A DNA stretch of 64,000 nt. It comes from an uncultured Erythrobacter sp. Lineage in GTDB: Bacteria; Pseudomonadota; Alphaproteobacteria; Sphingomonadales; Sphingomonadaceae. This document shows positions 8,717 to 17,407 of the stretch, in pieces. The translations under genes were made by a program, and so were the position numbers. A model generated the notes under the pieces. It ran no database searches and was not told the origin of the DNA. It saw only the letters and a list, made by a program, of their open reading frames with translations. The stretch covers positions 496,001 through 560,000 of the forward strand of contig CANMTU010000001.1 in NCBI GenBank assembly GCA_947501005.1, given 5' to 3'. Numbering within the stretch: position 1 is the stretch's first letter; the number at the start of each line of letters is the position of its first letter.

Positions 8717-9831
8717 CAGCGAAGGATCGCCCGAGCTTTGCCAAGTTCGCGCAGAAGCTCGCTGTAGCGCAGGGGTTGGAGGCGCGCATTCGCCGCCGTT
8801 TCACCCTGCGAACCTGTGACCCTGTTCGCCAGAAGGCGCAAGTCCGCCACCCGCATCAGCCGCCCGTCGCACAGCGGGTCTTCCTGATGCGCGCGTTCGT
8901 TCAGGGCCGCGCCGCAGCCGCCTTCAGCCCGGCCATAGATACGGGCCGAGGTGCGCGTGCCGCAATCGCCAAGCGTCACGACCTTGCAGCCCGCCTTCAG
9001 GGCCATATCGCACAGCGCCGCATCTTCCCCCGACGGGGGCAGGGGCAGGGCGCCCAGCGCGCCATACACGTCGCTGCGCAGCGCCATGCTGGCGCCCGAG
9101 GGCCGATGGGCGAATACGCCGTGCGCCCCGCCGGTCCATCGATCCCACAAGGCGTTGCTGGCATCGAAGAACGCCCGCTCCGCCTCGCCGACCTCGCGCA
9201 CGCTATCGGGCAGGCGGGCAAGTTCCTCTTCGTCGAGCCGGATGTCCTCGCAGACGAGGTCGTATCCCGAGCGGATGGCCCCTAGCATGTCGCAGCACCA
9301 GCCCGGACCCACCCGCGTATCCGCATCGCTCGTCAACAGTACGCCACCGGGGCACAGCCGCACGGCCAAGTCGAGCGCGAACCTGCGAGCGTGGGGGGCG
9401 TTTCTGACTTCGGGATCGAGCGTGAATTCGACCGCTAGCCCCGCAATATCGGCGGCGGCGAAGGCATTTCTGACCAGATCGAACGAGCGATCCGTACTGT
9501 CGTGCAGGGCAATGACCAGCGCCCCGCTTGCGCCTGACTGTCGCGCCGCCTGTTCCATCGCGCGGGACAGGCTTTCGATGCAGCGCGGAAGGAAGCCTTC
9601 CTCGTCGCGCGCCGGGATGGCCACAGCGTAATCGAAGGCAGGGGCGGAAAGGGTGTTCGCCGTCCGCAAAACCTGAGCGCGACCGGCGAACGGATCGCTC
9701 CCCACCACACTGTCGATCAATGGCCCGACATCCGGGGCGGGCGGCGGCAAGATCGAATCGCGAAGCAATCCGGGGACGTGCGAGACCTGCCGTATCGGCA
9801 ACGGGTTCGCACTGCCCCCGGACAGGCTCAT
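8716..9831 (-). CDS. Family 2 glycosyltransferase (GT-A fold)
   Basis: 371 residues from ATG 9831, overlapping the preceding stop as ATGA. After about 65 variable residues the GT-A start motif is clear (YAVAIPARDEE, 68-78). The DXD-type metal site is in LLTSDADTRVGP, and an acceptor-side acidic pair lies in SGEDAALCDMALKAG. There are no obvious membrane helices, so it is probably cytosolic or peripheral. It is predicted to transfer a sugar from a nucleotide donor; the acceptor is unknown. It is the second gene of the five-gene operon and the only sugar-transfer enzyme in it. Confidence 0.85.
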   Translation of the reverse strand: MSLSGGSANPLPIRQVSHVPGLLRDSILPPPAPDVGPLIDSVVGSDPFAGRAQVLRTANTLSAPAFDYAVAIPARDEEGFLPRCIESLSRAMEQAARQSGASGALVIALHDSTDRSFDLVRNAFAAADIAGLAVEFTLDPEVRNAPHARRFALDLAVRLCPGGVLLTSDADTRVGPGWCCDMLGAIRSGYDLVCEDIRLDEEELARLPDSVREVGEAERAFFDASNALWDRWTGGAHGVFAHRPSGASMALRSDVYGALGALPLPPSGEDAALCDMALKAGCKVVTLGDCGTRTSARIYGRAEGGCGAALNERAHQEDPLCDGRLMRVADLRLLANRVTGSQGETAANARLQPLRYSELLRELGKARAILR

Positions 9832-10325
9832 CCTTTGGCGGCGAGGTTGACGCTGCGTTCCGCCAGATCGCTCATATTCTCGTCGGCGTCGTAGATTTCG
9901 GCGGTGATCTTGTCGAGCTTGCTCACATGATCCTTCTTGCCGAGCGCGTCGGCGAAGGCCTTGGCCGTGCCGAAGCCGCAGATGCCGTAATGGCACATCC
10001 GCTGATATTGCGAGAGGATGACCACGTCGCGTACGTCACCGTCCTCGATCTTGGCTTCGAGGGCATGCTTGCGGGCTTCCTTGACCAGCCCTTCCATGCC
10101 CTTGCAATGTTCCTTCTCGTCCTCGCCGCAATCCTTGAGCAGTTCCTTGAGCGTCTTGGTATGCTTGGCGATGCCGTCGGTCGCCTTTTCCAGCTTGGAG
10201 CGCAGCTTGTCGTCGCTGGCCTTCTTGGCCAGTTCCTTGACGATCTTTTCCATCTGGTCGTTCGCCGACCACAGATCGGCCAGTTCCTCGGTATAGCAAT
10301 CGGCAAGGTTTTCGGGTGCGGACAT
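9828..10325 (-). CDS. DUF892 (YciF-like) ferritin-like protein
   Basis: 165 residues from ATG 10325 with a good ribosome site (GGAGAG, 6-7 bases upstream). Almost entirely helical: EELADLWSANDQMEKIVKELAKKA, then HTKTLKELLKDCGEDEKEHCKGMEGL, then SQYQRMCHYGICGFGTAKAFADALGK. This is the DUF892 four-helix ferritin-like pattern with Glu/His candidates for a di-iron site. Family members are linked to stress responses but have no settled activity. It heads the overlapping operon, and its stop overlaps the glycosyltransferase ATG by four bases. It could be a di-iron oxidase step in the pathway or an unrelated stress gene sharing the promoter. Confidence 0.85.
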   Translation of the reverse strand: MSAPENLADCYTEELADLWSANDQMEKIVKELAKKASDDKLRSKLEKATDGIAKHTKTLKELLKDCGEDEKEHCKGMEGLVKEARKHALEAKIEDGDVRDVVILSQYQRMCHYGICGFGTAKAFADALGKKDHVSKLDKITAEIYDADENMSDLAERSVNLAAKG

Positions 10326-10622
10326 GCGTGCTCTCCATGCGTTTTCGTGTTGATACGCCGATGGGAAAATCGGCACTTGATACCCAGTCAAAGTCTTGTA
10401 ATCCGAAGGCGTTCCCGATGAAGCGGGAGAGGGCGGGGCCGCCTGCGCAATCCGGGGCGGCATGCCAATCGCCTCATGCGGGTCGTCGCGCCGCCTTGTC
10501 AGGGGCGGGATGATGCGTTCAAACCCGTTCAACCCCGCCGATCCCGGTCACCGGGGGTCGAAATTCCGCTGCGTCCCGCCTGCCGGACCTGAAACCACGC
10601 CACGCAAACCGCCGAGGAAACC
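10326..10622. other. Divergent control region between the DUF892 operon and the DUF389 gene
   Basis: 297 bp separate two divergent genes and must contain both promoters. A GGAAC on the minus strand (within cgggaacgcc, about 10411-10416) is present, but no GTT stands 16-17 bases downstream, so an EcfG promoter is not supported. Short plus-strand frames look non-coding. Confidence 0.4.
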
Positions 10623-11873
10623 ATGCGTCAACTCGCCCTGACCGTCGATCCCAGCCAGACCGAAGCCGTCATCGAAGCCGCCCGCAAGCACGATATCGTC
10701 CTGTTCGCGCAGGTCGACGCGCAGGCGGAGGACAGCCTGCGCCAGATGCTGATCTTCGAGGCGCCGAACGCCAGGATCGAGGCTTTCGTCGGTGCGATCG
10801 AAGACCATGAGGGGCTGCGCGCGATCTTCGCGCCGCAGGGGATAATCTCGCTTCGCCCGCCAGCCTCCGAGGCCGAAGACCAGATGCTCGACATCCAGCC
10901 GCGCAGCCCGCTGGAAGTGTTTCTCGACGGATTGCAGAGCATCGGTTCGTGGCCCGGTTTCCTCAGCTATGCAGTCATCGGCGGCATCATCGTATGGATC
11001 GGGCTGTTCACGGAAAGCGTGTTCCTGCTGGTCGCGGCCATGCTGATCGCGCCTTTTGCCGGCCCGGCGATGACGCTCGCCATCGCGACGGCGAGGGGGG
11101 ATCACACGCTCCTTATGCGGTCCCTGTCGCGCTATTGCGCGGCCCTGCTTGCCAGCATCGCGACCGCCTATCTGCTCAGCGTCATATTCGACCAGCAGAT
11201 CGCGACCGCGCTGATGATCGAGACCAGCATGCGCTCGACGGTGTCTTTCCTGCTGCCGCTTGCCGCGGGCGTCGCCGGCGCGCTCAATCTCGTCCAGTCG
11301 GAGCGCAGCAGCCTCGTCAGCGGCGCGGCGACCGGCATGCTGGTGGCCGCCGCGCTGGCCCCCCCGGCCGGGCTCGTCGGCATGGGGCTGGCGCTGGGCG
11401 AGATGGACATGGTCATATCGAGCCTGTGGGCGCTTGCGATCCAGATCGTCGGCATCAATCTGGCGGGCTTCGTCGTTTTTCGCATCTACGGCCTCGGAAC
11501 CAAGGGCGCGCGTTATCCCCGCGGCAATACGACGATAGCACGGGCCTCGATCGTGATCAGCACGATCGCACTGGCGGCACTGCTGGCGGTGCAGTTCTGG
11601 AAGACGCCGCAATTCCAGCAATCCTCGCTCGCCCAGCGCATTTCCGCATCGGTGCAAAAGGAGGTGATCGACACGCCGGGCATGCGGCCCATGATCATCC
11701 AGTCCCAGTTCACCCGCAACCGGTCGTGGGGAGAGAACCCCGTCTGGGTCACCGTGAAACTTCAGGGCGCCTTGTCCGAAAGCGAGAAACAGGCCTTCGC
11801 CAACCGGCTGGAAGCGCGGGTAGAGCAGGAATTCGGGGTGACGGCGCTGATCGAATTGAGCGCGGTCTCGTAA
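10623..11873 (+). CDS. DUF389 integral membrane protein
   Basis: 416 residues with GAGGA six bases before the ATG. Residues 1-75 form a soluble alpha/beta domain, as in the N-terminus of the DUF389/TIGR00341 family. The following region has several hydrophobic helices including the conserved core VAAMLIAPFAGPAMTLAIATARGD, and GMLVAAALAPPAGLVGMGLALG. A final hydrophobic helix precedes a soluble tail. Family members are inner-membrane proteins of unknown function. It is transcribed alone, divergent from the biosynthetic operon. Confidence 0.88.
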   Translation: MRQLALTVDPSQTEAVIEAARKHDIVLFAQVDAQAEDSLRQMLIFEAPNARIEAFVGAIEDHEGLRAIFAPQGIISLRPPASEAEDQMLDIQPRSPLEVFLDGLQSIGSWPGFLSYAVIGGIIVWIGLFTESVFLLVAAMLIAPFAGPAMTLAIATARGDHTLLMRSLSRYCAALLASIATAYLLSVIFDQQIATALMIETSMRSTVSFLLPLAAGVAGALNLVQSERSSLVSGAATGMLVAAALAPPAGLVGMGLALGEMDMVISSLWALAIQIVGINLAGFVVFRIYGLGTKGARYPRGNTTIARASIVISTIALAALLAVQFWKTPQFQQSSLAQRISASVQKEVIDTPGMRPMIIQSQFTRNRSWGENPVWVTVKLQGALSESEKQAFANRLEARVEQEFGVTALIELSAVS

Positions 11874-12007
11874 GGCCCCGCTTGACCGGGCCTGCGGGGC
11901 TTCGGCGCTTGCCATGCCTGCCACATGGCGATACGCAACTGGCGAAAGCGGGATTTCCCGCCTTTCGTAGAGGGTTATGACGATGCGCCTCGTACCATGT
12001 TTGCCGT

Positions 12008-13948
12008 GTGGACGGGGAAATTGCGGACGTGGTGAACTTGGCTGAGACGGACATCGACATTGGCGGGCAGGCGGCGTTCGATGGGCTTGTCGACCTGACA
12101 TCGCAGATTTTCGATGCGCCGATGGCGGCGCTCCTGGCGTGCCGGGACGGTAGCAAGCGGGCCGAGGCCCTGCTGGGGCCGAGCGAGACGATCGAGCGGA
12201 TCTACGATGACCTGTCGCTCAAATCGCGCGAGGAAAACGAGCCCTTCGTCTTCCGCAAATTTTCGGACCACGAGATCGGCCTGCCCGAGGGGGGCGAGAT
12301 CCGCTTCCTGTGCGGACTGAAGCTTTGCACCTCCGACGGTTCGACCAGCGTGACGCTGATCGTCGCCGATAGCGAGCCGCGCCCCGGCGGGATCACGCCG
12401 CAGCAGGAGCGGTCGCTGGAAATCCTGTGTTCGCAGGCCGTGTCGCAGATCGAATTGCGGCAATCCCAGGCGATCCAGCGCGCCAGTTCCTCGCGTCTCG
12501 CCTTCCTGGGCCGGCTGGCGGAGGCCACGCAGAACCTGACCGATGCGACCGGTATCATGCAGCGGACGGCGCATCTGATCGGCGAACATCTCGATCTGGA
12601 GATCTGCGCCTATGCCGACATGGACGCGGACGAGGACGGGTTCACGATCGGCGGCAACTGGGTCGCGCCCGGCGCGCAAAGCATCGTCGGCTCATACCAG
12701 CTGTCGCGGTTCGGCGAACTGGCGGTCACCAATCTGAAAGGCGGCAAACCCCTCGTCATCGACGATACCGCCACGCTGCCGCCGGGGGCCGAACAGATGT
12801 TCGCCAGCATCGGCGTGCGCGCGACGATCTGCATGCCGCTGATCAAGGAAGGCAGGCTGACCGCCCTGATGGCCGTGCACAGCGCCCGGCCGCGCAAATG
12901 GACGAAGAGCGAGCTGCACCTGATCGGCGAGGTGGTCGAGCGGTCGTGGGCGCATATCGAACGCGTGCGCTCCGAACGGACCGCGCGCGAGACGACCCGG
13001 CGGCTGAACGCCATCCTCGGCAATACCCGCTCGGCGGTGTTCCTCATGGATGAGAGCCAGCAATGCATCTACGCCAACGCCGCCGCCGAACAGCTGACCG
13101 GCTATGCCTTCGCCGAAATGCGCGGGCGGCCGCTGCACGACGTCGTGCATCACAAAAAACCCGACGGGTCGCATTACCCGATCGAGGAATGCCCGATCGA
13201 CCGGGCCTTTCCCGAACGCGCGCAGATGTCGGGCGAGGAATTGTTCGTCGCGCCCGACGGCGAATTCTACCCCGTCGGTTTCACGGCCAGCCCGGTGCTC
13301 GACGATCAGAAGCAGCCCATCGGTACCGTCATCGAAGCCCGCAATATCACCGAGGAACGGCGCGCGCGCGAGCATCAGGACCTGCTGATCGACGAGCTCA
13401 ATCACCGGGCGAAGAACCTGCTGGCCATCGTGCAGGGGATCGTCGCCCAGACGATGAAATCGTCCGATCCCGCGATCCGCCACGCGCTTGAGGGGCGGCT
13501 GATGGCACTGGCGGCGGCGCACAGCCTGCTGACCAAGCGCAATTGGGAGCCTGCGCCGCTGCAGCAGATCGTGGCGGATGCGCTCGAACCCCATGTGCAG
13601 CAGCACGTGTTCCATATCTCGGGGCCGCATCTCATGCTCGCCTCGAAAACGGCGGTGTCGATGCTGCTGGCGTTGCACGAACTGGCGACCAATGCGGTCA
13701 AATACGGCAGCCTCTCGGTGCCCGAGGGCAAGATCGACGTCACCTGGCATACGGATGAGGGCATGTTGCATTTCACCTGGCGCGAGAGCGGCGGGCCGAA
13801 GGTCGTCGTCCCGCAATCGCGGGGCTTCGGCAGCCGGATGCTGGAACGCGGGCTCGCCGCCGAGCTCGACGGGCAAGTGCGCATCGACTTCGCGCCGGAC
13901 GGGCTGGTATGCGCGATCACCGCGCCGCTGGACGCGGCAACGGCATGA
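12008..13948 (+). CDS. HWE-family sensor histidine kinase (GAF-GAF-PAS)
   Basis: 646 residues from GTG 12008; GTG 12032 is also possible and neither start has a strong ribosome site. Two GAF-like domains span about residues 15-150 and 165-320. A PAS domain follows (about 330-450, with IYANAAAEQLTGYAFAEMRG). The kinase domain is of the HWE/HisKA_2 type: ELNHRAKNLLAIVQG with phospho-acceptor His466, then HELATNAVKYG for ATP binding. There are no membrane segments, so it senses a cytosolic signal, possibly light or redox through GAF/PAS ligands. It overlaps the response regulator gene by four bases and so forms a two-component pair; HWE kinases often act in the alphaproteobacterial general stress response. 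Confidence 0.9.
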   Translation: MDGEIADVVNLAETDIDIGGQAAFDGLVDLTSQIFDAPMAALLACRDGSKRAEALLGPSETIERIYDDLSLKSREENEPFVFRKFSDHEIGLPEGGEIRFLCGLKLCTSDGSTSVTLIVADSEPRPGGITPQQERSLEILCSQAVSQIELRQSQAIQRASSSRLAFLGRLAEATQNLTDATGIMQRTAHLIGEHLDLEICAYADMDADEDGFTIGGNWVAPGAQSIVGSYQLSRFGELAVTNLKGGKPLVIDDTATLPPGAEQMFASIGVRATICMPLIKEGRLTALMAVHSARPRKWTKSELHLIGEVVERSWAHIERVRSERTARETTRRLNAILGNTRSAVFLMDESQQCIYANAAAEQLTGYAFAEMRGRPLHDVVHHKKPDGSHYPIEECPIDRAFPERAQMSGEELFVAPDGEFYPVGFTASPVLDDQKQPIGTVIEARNITEERRAREHQDLLIDELNHRAKNLLAIVQGIVAQTMKSSDPAIRHALEGRLMALAAAHSLLTKRNWEPAPLQQIVADALEPHVQQHVFHISGPHLMLASKTAVSMLLALHELATNAVKYGSLSVPEGKIDVTWHTDEGMLHFTWRESGGPKVVVPQSRGFGSRMLERGLAAELDGQVRIDFAPDGLVCAITAPLDAATA

Positions 13949-14322
13949 GCGCGCTGCAAGGCATGACGCTCCTGCTGGTGGAGGACGAGCCGATCGTGGC
14001 CATGCGTGCCGAGGACATGCTGCTCGAACTCGGCGCCGCCACGGTCGAGCTGTGCTACCGCGTCGATCCGGCGATCGCGGCGATCGGGCAACAAGGGTTC
14101 GACGCGGCCGTCCTCGACATCAACCTCAATGGCGAGCGCAGTTTTCCGATCGCGGCCATCCTGACCGAACGCGCCATCCCTTTCATCTTTGCCACGGGCT
14201 TCGCCGATCGCGAGACGCCGTTTCCCGGCGCACCCGTGATCGGCAAACCCTATCGGACGCAGGAACTGGCGCAGGCGCTCGGGCGCGCCCTCGATCGGCG
14301 GGCCAACGAGGCGGCATCCTGA
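13945..14322 (+). CDS. Single-domain response regulator
   Basis: 125 residues from ATG 13945 (ATGA overlap with the kinase stop). It is a complete receiver domain with no output domain: acidic pocket VEDEP (12-16), phospho-acceptor Asp58 in AVLDINLNG, the switch region FATGFADRE and the conserved Lys in IGKPY. It probably acts by passing phosphate on or by protein contact. Cognate kinase: the HWE kinase immediately upstream. Confidence 0.9.
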   Translation: MSALQGMTLLLVEDEPIVAMRAEDMLLELGAATVELCYRVDPAIAAIGQQGFDAAVLDINLNGERSFPIAAILTERAIPFIFATGFADRETPFPGAPVIGKPYRTQELAQALGRALDRRANEAAS

Positions 14323-14359
14323 TCCGGAACGCGAACCGGAACTCCAGGGCTGGGTCAGA

Positions 14360-14854
14360 ATGGTAATCAACGAAGCAATTGATATTCAATGGATCGATTT
14401 CGACATCGTCGCCCGCCTCGGCGTTGCGGCGTTGCTCGGTCTGGCCGTAGGACTGGACCGGGAATTGCGCGGCCACGCCGCCGGGATGCGCACCCACGGC
14501 ATCGTCTGCGTTTCCGCCGCCGCGATGGTCGTGTCGATGCTGTCGCTTCATGCGCAGTTGGGCGGGGCGCGCAGCGATCCGCTGCGCCTGTTCGAGGCGG
14601 CGGCTTCGTTCATCGGGATCATCGGCGCGGGCCTGATCGTGTTCAGCCGCGGACAGGTGCACAATCTCACCACCGCGGCGCATCTGTGGCTCGCCACGAT
14701 CCTGGGCATCGCCTGCGGTGCGGGCCAGTGGCCGCTGGTCCTGATCCTCTCGGTCATCAGCCTCGTGATGGTGACGCTGTTGCGGTTCGTGGAAGGCTGG
14801 TTCGGACCCAAGGACAGGCGGCTCGATCACGAAGGCCGCAACGACGTGGAATAG
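14360..14854 (+). CDS. MgtC/SapB family membrane protein
   Basis: 164 residues. The N-terminal part has the family signature LGLAVGLDRELRGHAAGMRTH, followed by hydrophobic helices (IVCVSAAAMVVSMLSLH; FIGIIGAGLIVF; GIACGAGQWPLVLILSVISLVMVTLL). MgtC/SapB proteins are inner-membrane and are tied to Mg2+ limitation, acid adaptation or ATP synthase modulation; which applies here is unknown. It lies 37 bp after the response regulator and may share its transcript. Confidence 0.85.
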   Translation: MVINEAIDIQWIDFDIVARLGVAALLGLAVGLDRELRGHAAGMRTHGIVCVSAAAMVVSMLSLHAQLGGARSDPLRLFEAAASFIGIIGAGLIVFSRGQVHNLTTAAHLWLATILGIACGAGQWPLVLILSVISLVMVTLLRFVEGWFGPKDRRLDHEGRNDVE

Positions 14855-14936
14855 CAGGCGGAAACATTGTCGGGGCCGCGCGCATTCAGGGTAAGGGGGT
14901 TTCGTCGCGCGGAAAAATGTTCGAAAGACTGGTTGG

Positions 14937-15689
14937 ATGACAGGTTTGGGAAACAGCGCCGGCATCGATAACGCCCATATGTGGACGCCCTATTGCGGGG
15001 TCGCACCCGATCCGGCCGGCTGGGCGGGGGCGTGGAATGCGGATCTCGTCCTCCTCGCCATCGTCAGCGTCGCTCTGGTCCTGACCGCGCGGAGACATCC
15101 TGAACGCACCAGGGATTGCGCGGCGGCGGCCGGGGTGTTTCTGGTGCTGTATGTCTCGCCCCTGTGCGCGCTGGGATCGGCGCTGTTCGCGGTGCGGACG
15201 TTCCACCATGTCGCCCTGTCGTTGATCCTCGCGCCGCTGCTGGTGCGGGCCTTCGCACTTGAGCGGGTGGCGGCGCGCATGTCGTTCCCGCTGCTGACCG
15301 CGTTGCAAGCGGGGGTGTTCTGGGCCTGGCATGCGCCTCCGGCATATGCCGCCGCCCTGTCGAACGATTTCGTCTTCTGGGCGATGCAGGCCAGCCTGAT
15401 CGCCACGGCAACCCTGTGGTGGGCCGCACTGCGCCGGGCGGAGGCGCCAGCCGCGGTCGCAATGACGCTGGCAACGATGGTGCAGATGGGCGCGCTCGGC
15501 GCCTTGTTGACCTTCGCGGGCCGGGCCTTCTACGCGCCGCATTACCTCACCACGCAGGCCTGGGGGTGGAGCCCGCTGGAGGACCAGCAGATCGCCGGGC
15601 TGATCATGTGGGCGCCGGCATCGGCGGCCTATCTCATGGTCGCGCTCGCCATCCTCTATCGTTCGATGCAGCCGGCCCTCGCGCGATGA
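14937..15689 (+). CDS. CtaG-like cytochrome c oxidase assembly protein (caa3 type)
   Basis: 250 residues with about seven hydrophobic helices. The conserved features are WTPYCG near the start, FHHVALSLILAPLL, and FWAWHAPPAYAAAL; the histidines match the Caa3_CtaG family, thought to assist copper insertion or assembly of caa3-type oxidases. ATG 14937 is used; a second ATG at 14979 (MWTPYCG) is possible. It is the first gene of the cytochrome oxidase locus and overlaps the next gene as ATGA. This is not the unrelated Cox11-type CtaG. Confidence 0.85.
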   Translation: MTGLGNSAGIDNAHMWTPYCGVAPDPAGWAGAWNADLVLLAIVSVALVLTARRHPERTRDCAAAAGVFLVLYVSPLCALGSALFAVRTFHHVALSLILAPLLVRAFALERVAARMSFPLLTALQAGVFWAWHAPPAYAAALSNDFVFWAMQASLIATATLWWAALRRAEAPAAVAMTLATMVQMGALGALLTFAGRAFYAPHYLTTQAWGWSPLEDQQIAGLIMWAPASAAYLMVALAILYRSMQPALAR

Positions 15690-16366
15690 AGCCCTGGGTC
15701 CAGCAATGGCAGGAATGGTCGGTCAGCTACCGAGAGCGGGGCAAGTACACGCCGGTCGGCGTGGCGTTTCACTGGACGATGTCGGCGATCATCATCTGGC
15801 AATTGATCACCGGCTGGCTGATGGGGCGCTATCTCGTCGGCGCGGCCAAGCTCGATGCTTACGAACTGCATTCCGAGATCGGGTTGACCGTGCTGCTGCT
15901 GGGCGGGTTGCGCCTGCTCTGGCGGCTGATCGTTCCCGGCCCGATCAACGATGCCGACAATCATGGCTGGCGCAGCAAGGTGGCGCATGCGATCCACGCG
16001 GTGTTCTACCTGCTGTTCGCGCTCCTGCCGCTGTCGGGCTGGGCGATGTGGTCGGCCATCACCCCGGCGCGCGATCTGCACCTGGCCGGCATCGTCCCGC
16101 TGCCCGCCATGCCGTTTCAGGATTTCTCCCCCGAATTGCAGTACTGGGTGCTGGAATTCGCGATGGACGTTCACGTGACCTGCGTGATCCTCCTGGCGCT
16201 GGTCATTCCCGCCCATGCACTGGCGGCGATCAAGCACCACTTCTGGGATAAGGACGACGTGCTGGAGGGCATGTTGCCGGAGGTGCCGGATAGCCGGCAG
16301 CACCCGAAAGGGCCGAGCTATACCCCGCCAGCCGCGCCTTCTCCCGCTCGGTCAGAAGCTGGCTGA
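15686..16366 (+). CDS. Cytochrome b561-family membrane protein
   Basis: 226 residues from ATG 15686 (overlaps the CtaG-like stop). Four hydrophobic helices carry His residues suited to ligating two b hemes: VAFHWTMSAIIIW, ELHSEIGLTVLLLGGLRLLW, KVAHAIHAVFYLLFALLPLSGW, and DVHVTCVILLALVIPAHALAAIKHHF. The last ~40 residues are polar and Pro-rich, and their coding region overlaps the 3' end of the convergent diheme cytochrome c gene by 137 bp. It probably shuttles electrons in the inner membrane next to the oxidase; the donor is unknown. Confidence 0.85.
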   Translation: MKPWVQQWQEWSVSYRERGKYTPVGVAFHWTMSAIIIWQLITGWLMGRYLVGAAKLDAYELHSEIGLTVLLLGGLRLLWRLIVPGPINDADNHGWRSKVAHAIHAVFYLLFALLPLSGWAMWSAITPARDLHLAGIVPLPAMPFQDFSPELQYWVLEFAMDVHVTCVILLALVIPAHALAAIKHHFWDKDDVLEGMLPEVPDSRQHPKGPSYTPPAAPSPARSEAG

Positions 16367-16946
16367 TGCGGGTCATCGTGTTGTTCGGATCGCCATGCCG
16401 CTCCCCCGCATCCCAGGCCTTAAGTTGCGCCTCGAGATAAGGGGCGGGCTGCGCGGCCAGCGGGGGATTGCCCTGCCCGACACCGGCGCCGTTCGCGCCG
16501 TGACAGCTGGCGCACGAGGGCAGGCCGCGCGACGCGTCTCCCTGCTGGTACAGCCGCGCCGCCGCGCAATCCTCGGCATCGGGCGTGCTGGCGGCGCCTT
16601 CGGGAACCGGCAGTTCGGCATAGTAATTGGCGACCTTCTCGCGCGCCGGCCAGTCGAGATGATCGGCGATCCAGGTCATCTGCGGATGGCGCCGCTGACC
16701 GCGCGCGAAATATTCGAGCTGCCGCGTGTGATAGCCCGGATCGAGCCCGGCGAGCCGGGGAACGTGGCTGCCATTGCCTTGGCCGTTCAACCCATGACAC
16801 GTCACGCAAGCCCCGCGCGCACCCGCATCCCCGCCGCTGAGCGCGATGACCTCGCCCGAAATCTCGTAGCGGTCGGTGTTCGGTTCGACTGCGCTGCACG
16901 CAGGAAGCGCAGCCAGCAGAACGAGGCTCGCGAGTGTCGCCGGCAT
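16230..16946 (-). CDS. Diheme cytochrome c lipoprotein (cytochrome c4-like)
   Basis: 238 residues from ATG 16946, chosen because AGGA lies eight bases upstream and the signal peptide then starts cleanly. The lipobox ends at Cys17 (ALPAC). Two heme c motifs are visible, CVTCH (47-51) and CASCH (145-149), with GNGSHVPRLAGL and GQGNPPLAAQPAPY after them as in c4-type repeats. It is a membrane-anchored periplasmic electron carrier. The 3' end overlaps the convergent cytochrome b561-like gene by 137 bp. It is divergent from a monoheme cytochrome c gene. Confidence 0.9.
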   Translation of the reverse strand: MPATLASLVLLAALPACSAVEPNTDRYEISGEVIALSGGDAGARGACVTCHGLNGQGNGSHVPRLAGLDPGYHTRQLEYFARGQRRHPQMTWIADHLDWPAREKVANYYAELPVPEGAASTPDAEDCAAARLYQQGDASRGLPSCASCHGANGAGVGQGNPPLAAQPAPYLEAQLKAWDAGERHGDPNNTMTRISQLLTEREKARLAGYSSALSGAAGYPAPPATCPPARRPYPRSGA

Positions 16947-17011
16947 TTTACCCATCCTTTCGGGAACAGTCCTGCAACCGGACCGGTTCCCGCAGGGATG
17001 AGGGGACCGAC

Positions 17012-17407
17012 ATGACCGGCGGCAGGCACCGATCATATCGCGCGGCGGCGGCACTGCTGTGCCTTGCCCTCGGCCTTGCCGGGTGCAAGCAACCGCCCGG
17101 CCCGCGCTACATCCCCGATGCCGAGGATGCAGCGCGGGGGCGCGCAGCGATCGAGCGTGTCGGCTGCGCCGCCTGCCACGAAATTCCCGGGATCGACTGG
17201 CCCGAGGGGCGCACCGGCCCCTCGCTCGTCGGGTTCGACGATATCGGCCTGATCGCCGGCGCGGTGCCGAACACGCCGGAGAACCTCGCGCGTTTCGTGC
17301 GCAACGCGCCGGCCGTCAAACCCGGCTCCACCATGCCCGCCATGCCTCTCACGCAAGAAGAGGCTCGCGATGTGGCGGCATATCTCTATGGTCTCGACGA
17401 TGAATGA
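17012..17407 (+). CDS. Monoheme cytochrome c lipoprotein
   Basis: 131 residues from ATG 17012 with gaggggac upstream. The lipobox ends at Cys25 (LAGC). Heme motif CAACH is at 52-56 and the likely Met ligand is in STMPAMP. A class I cytochrome c anchored on the periplasmic face, 8 bp overlapping coxB, so it is probably part of the oxidase transcription unit and a likely electron donor to it. An upstream in-frame ATG at 16934 is rejected because it would bury the signal peptide. Confidence 0.9.
   Translation: MTGGRHRSYRAAAALLCLALGLAGCKQPPGPRYIPDAEDAARGRAAIERVGCAACHEIPGIDWPEGRTGPSLVGFDDIGLIAGAVPNTPENLARFVRNAPAVKPGSTMPAMPLTQEEARDVAAYLYGLDDE

Noticed and set aside
10326-10440. Possible EcfG promoter for the DUF892 operon
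   Set aside because: A GGAAC is present on the minus strand, but no GTT lies 16-17 bases downstream.
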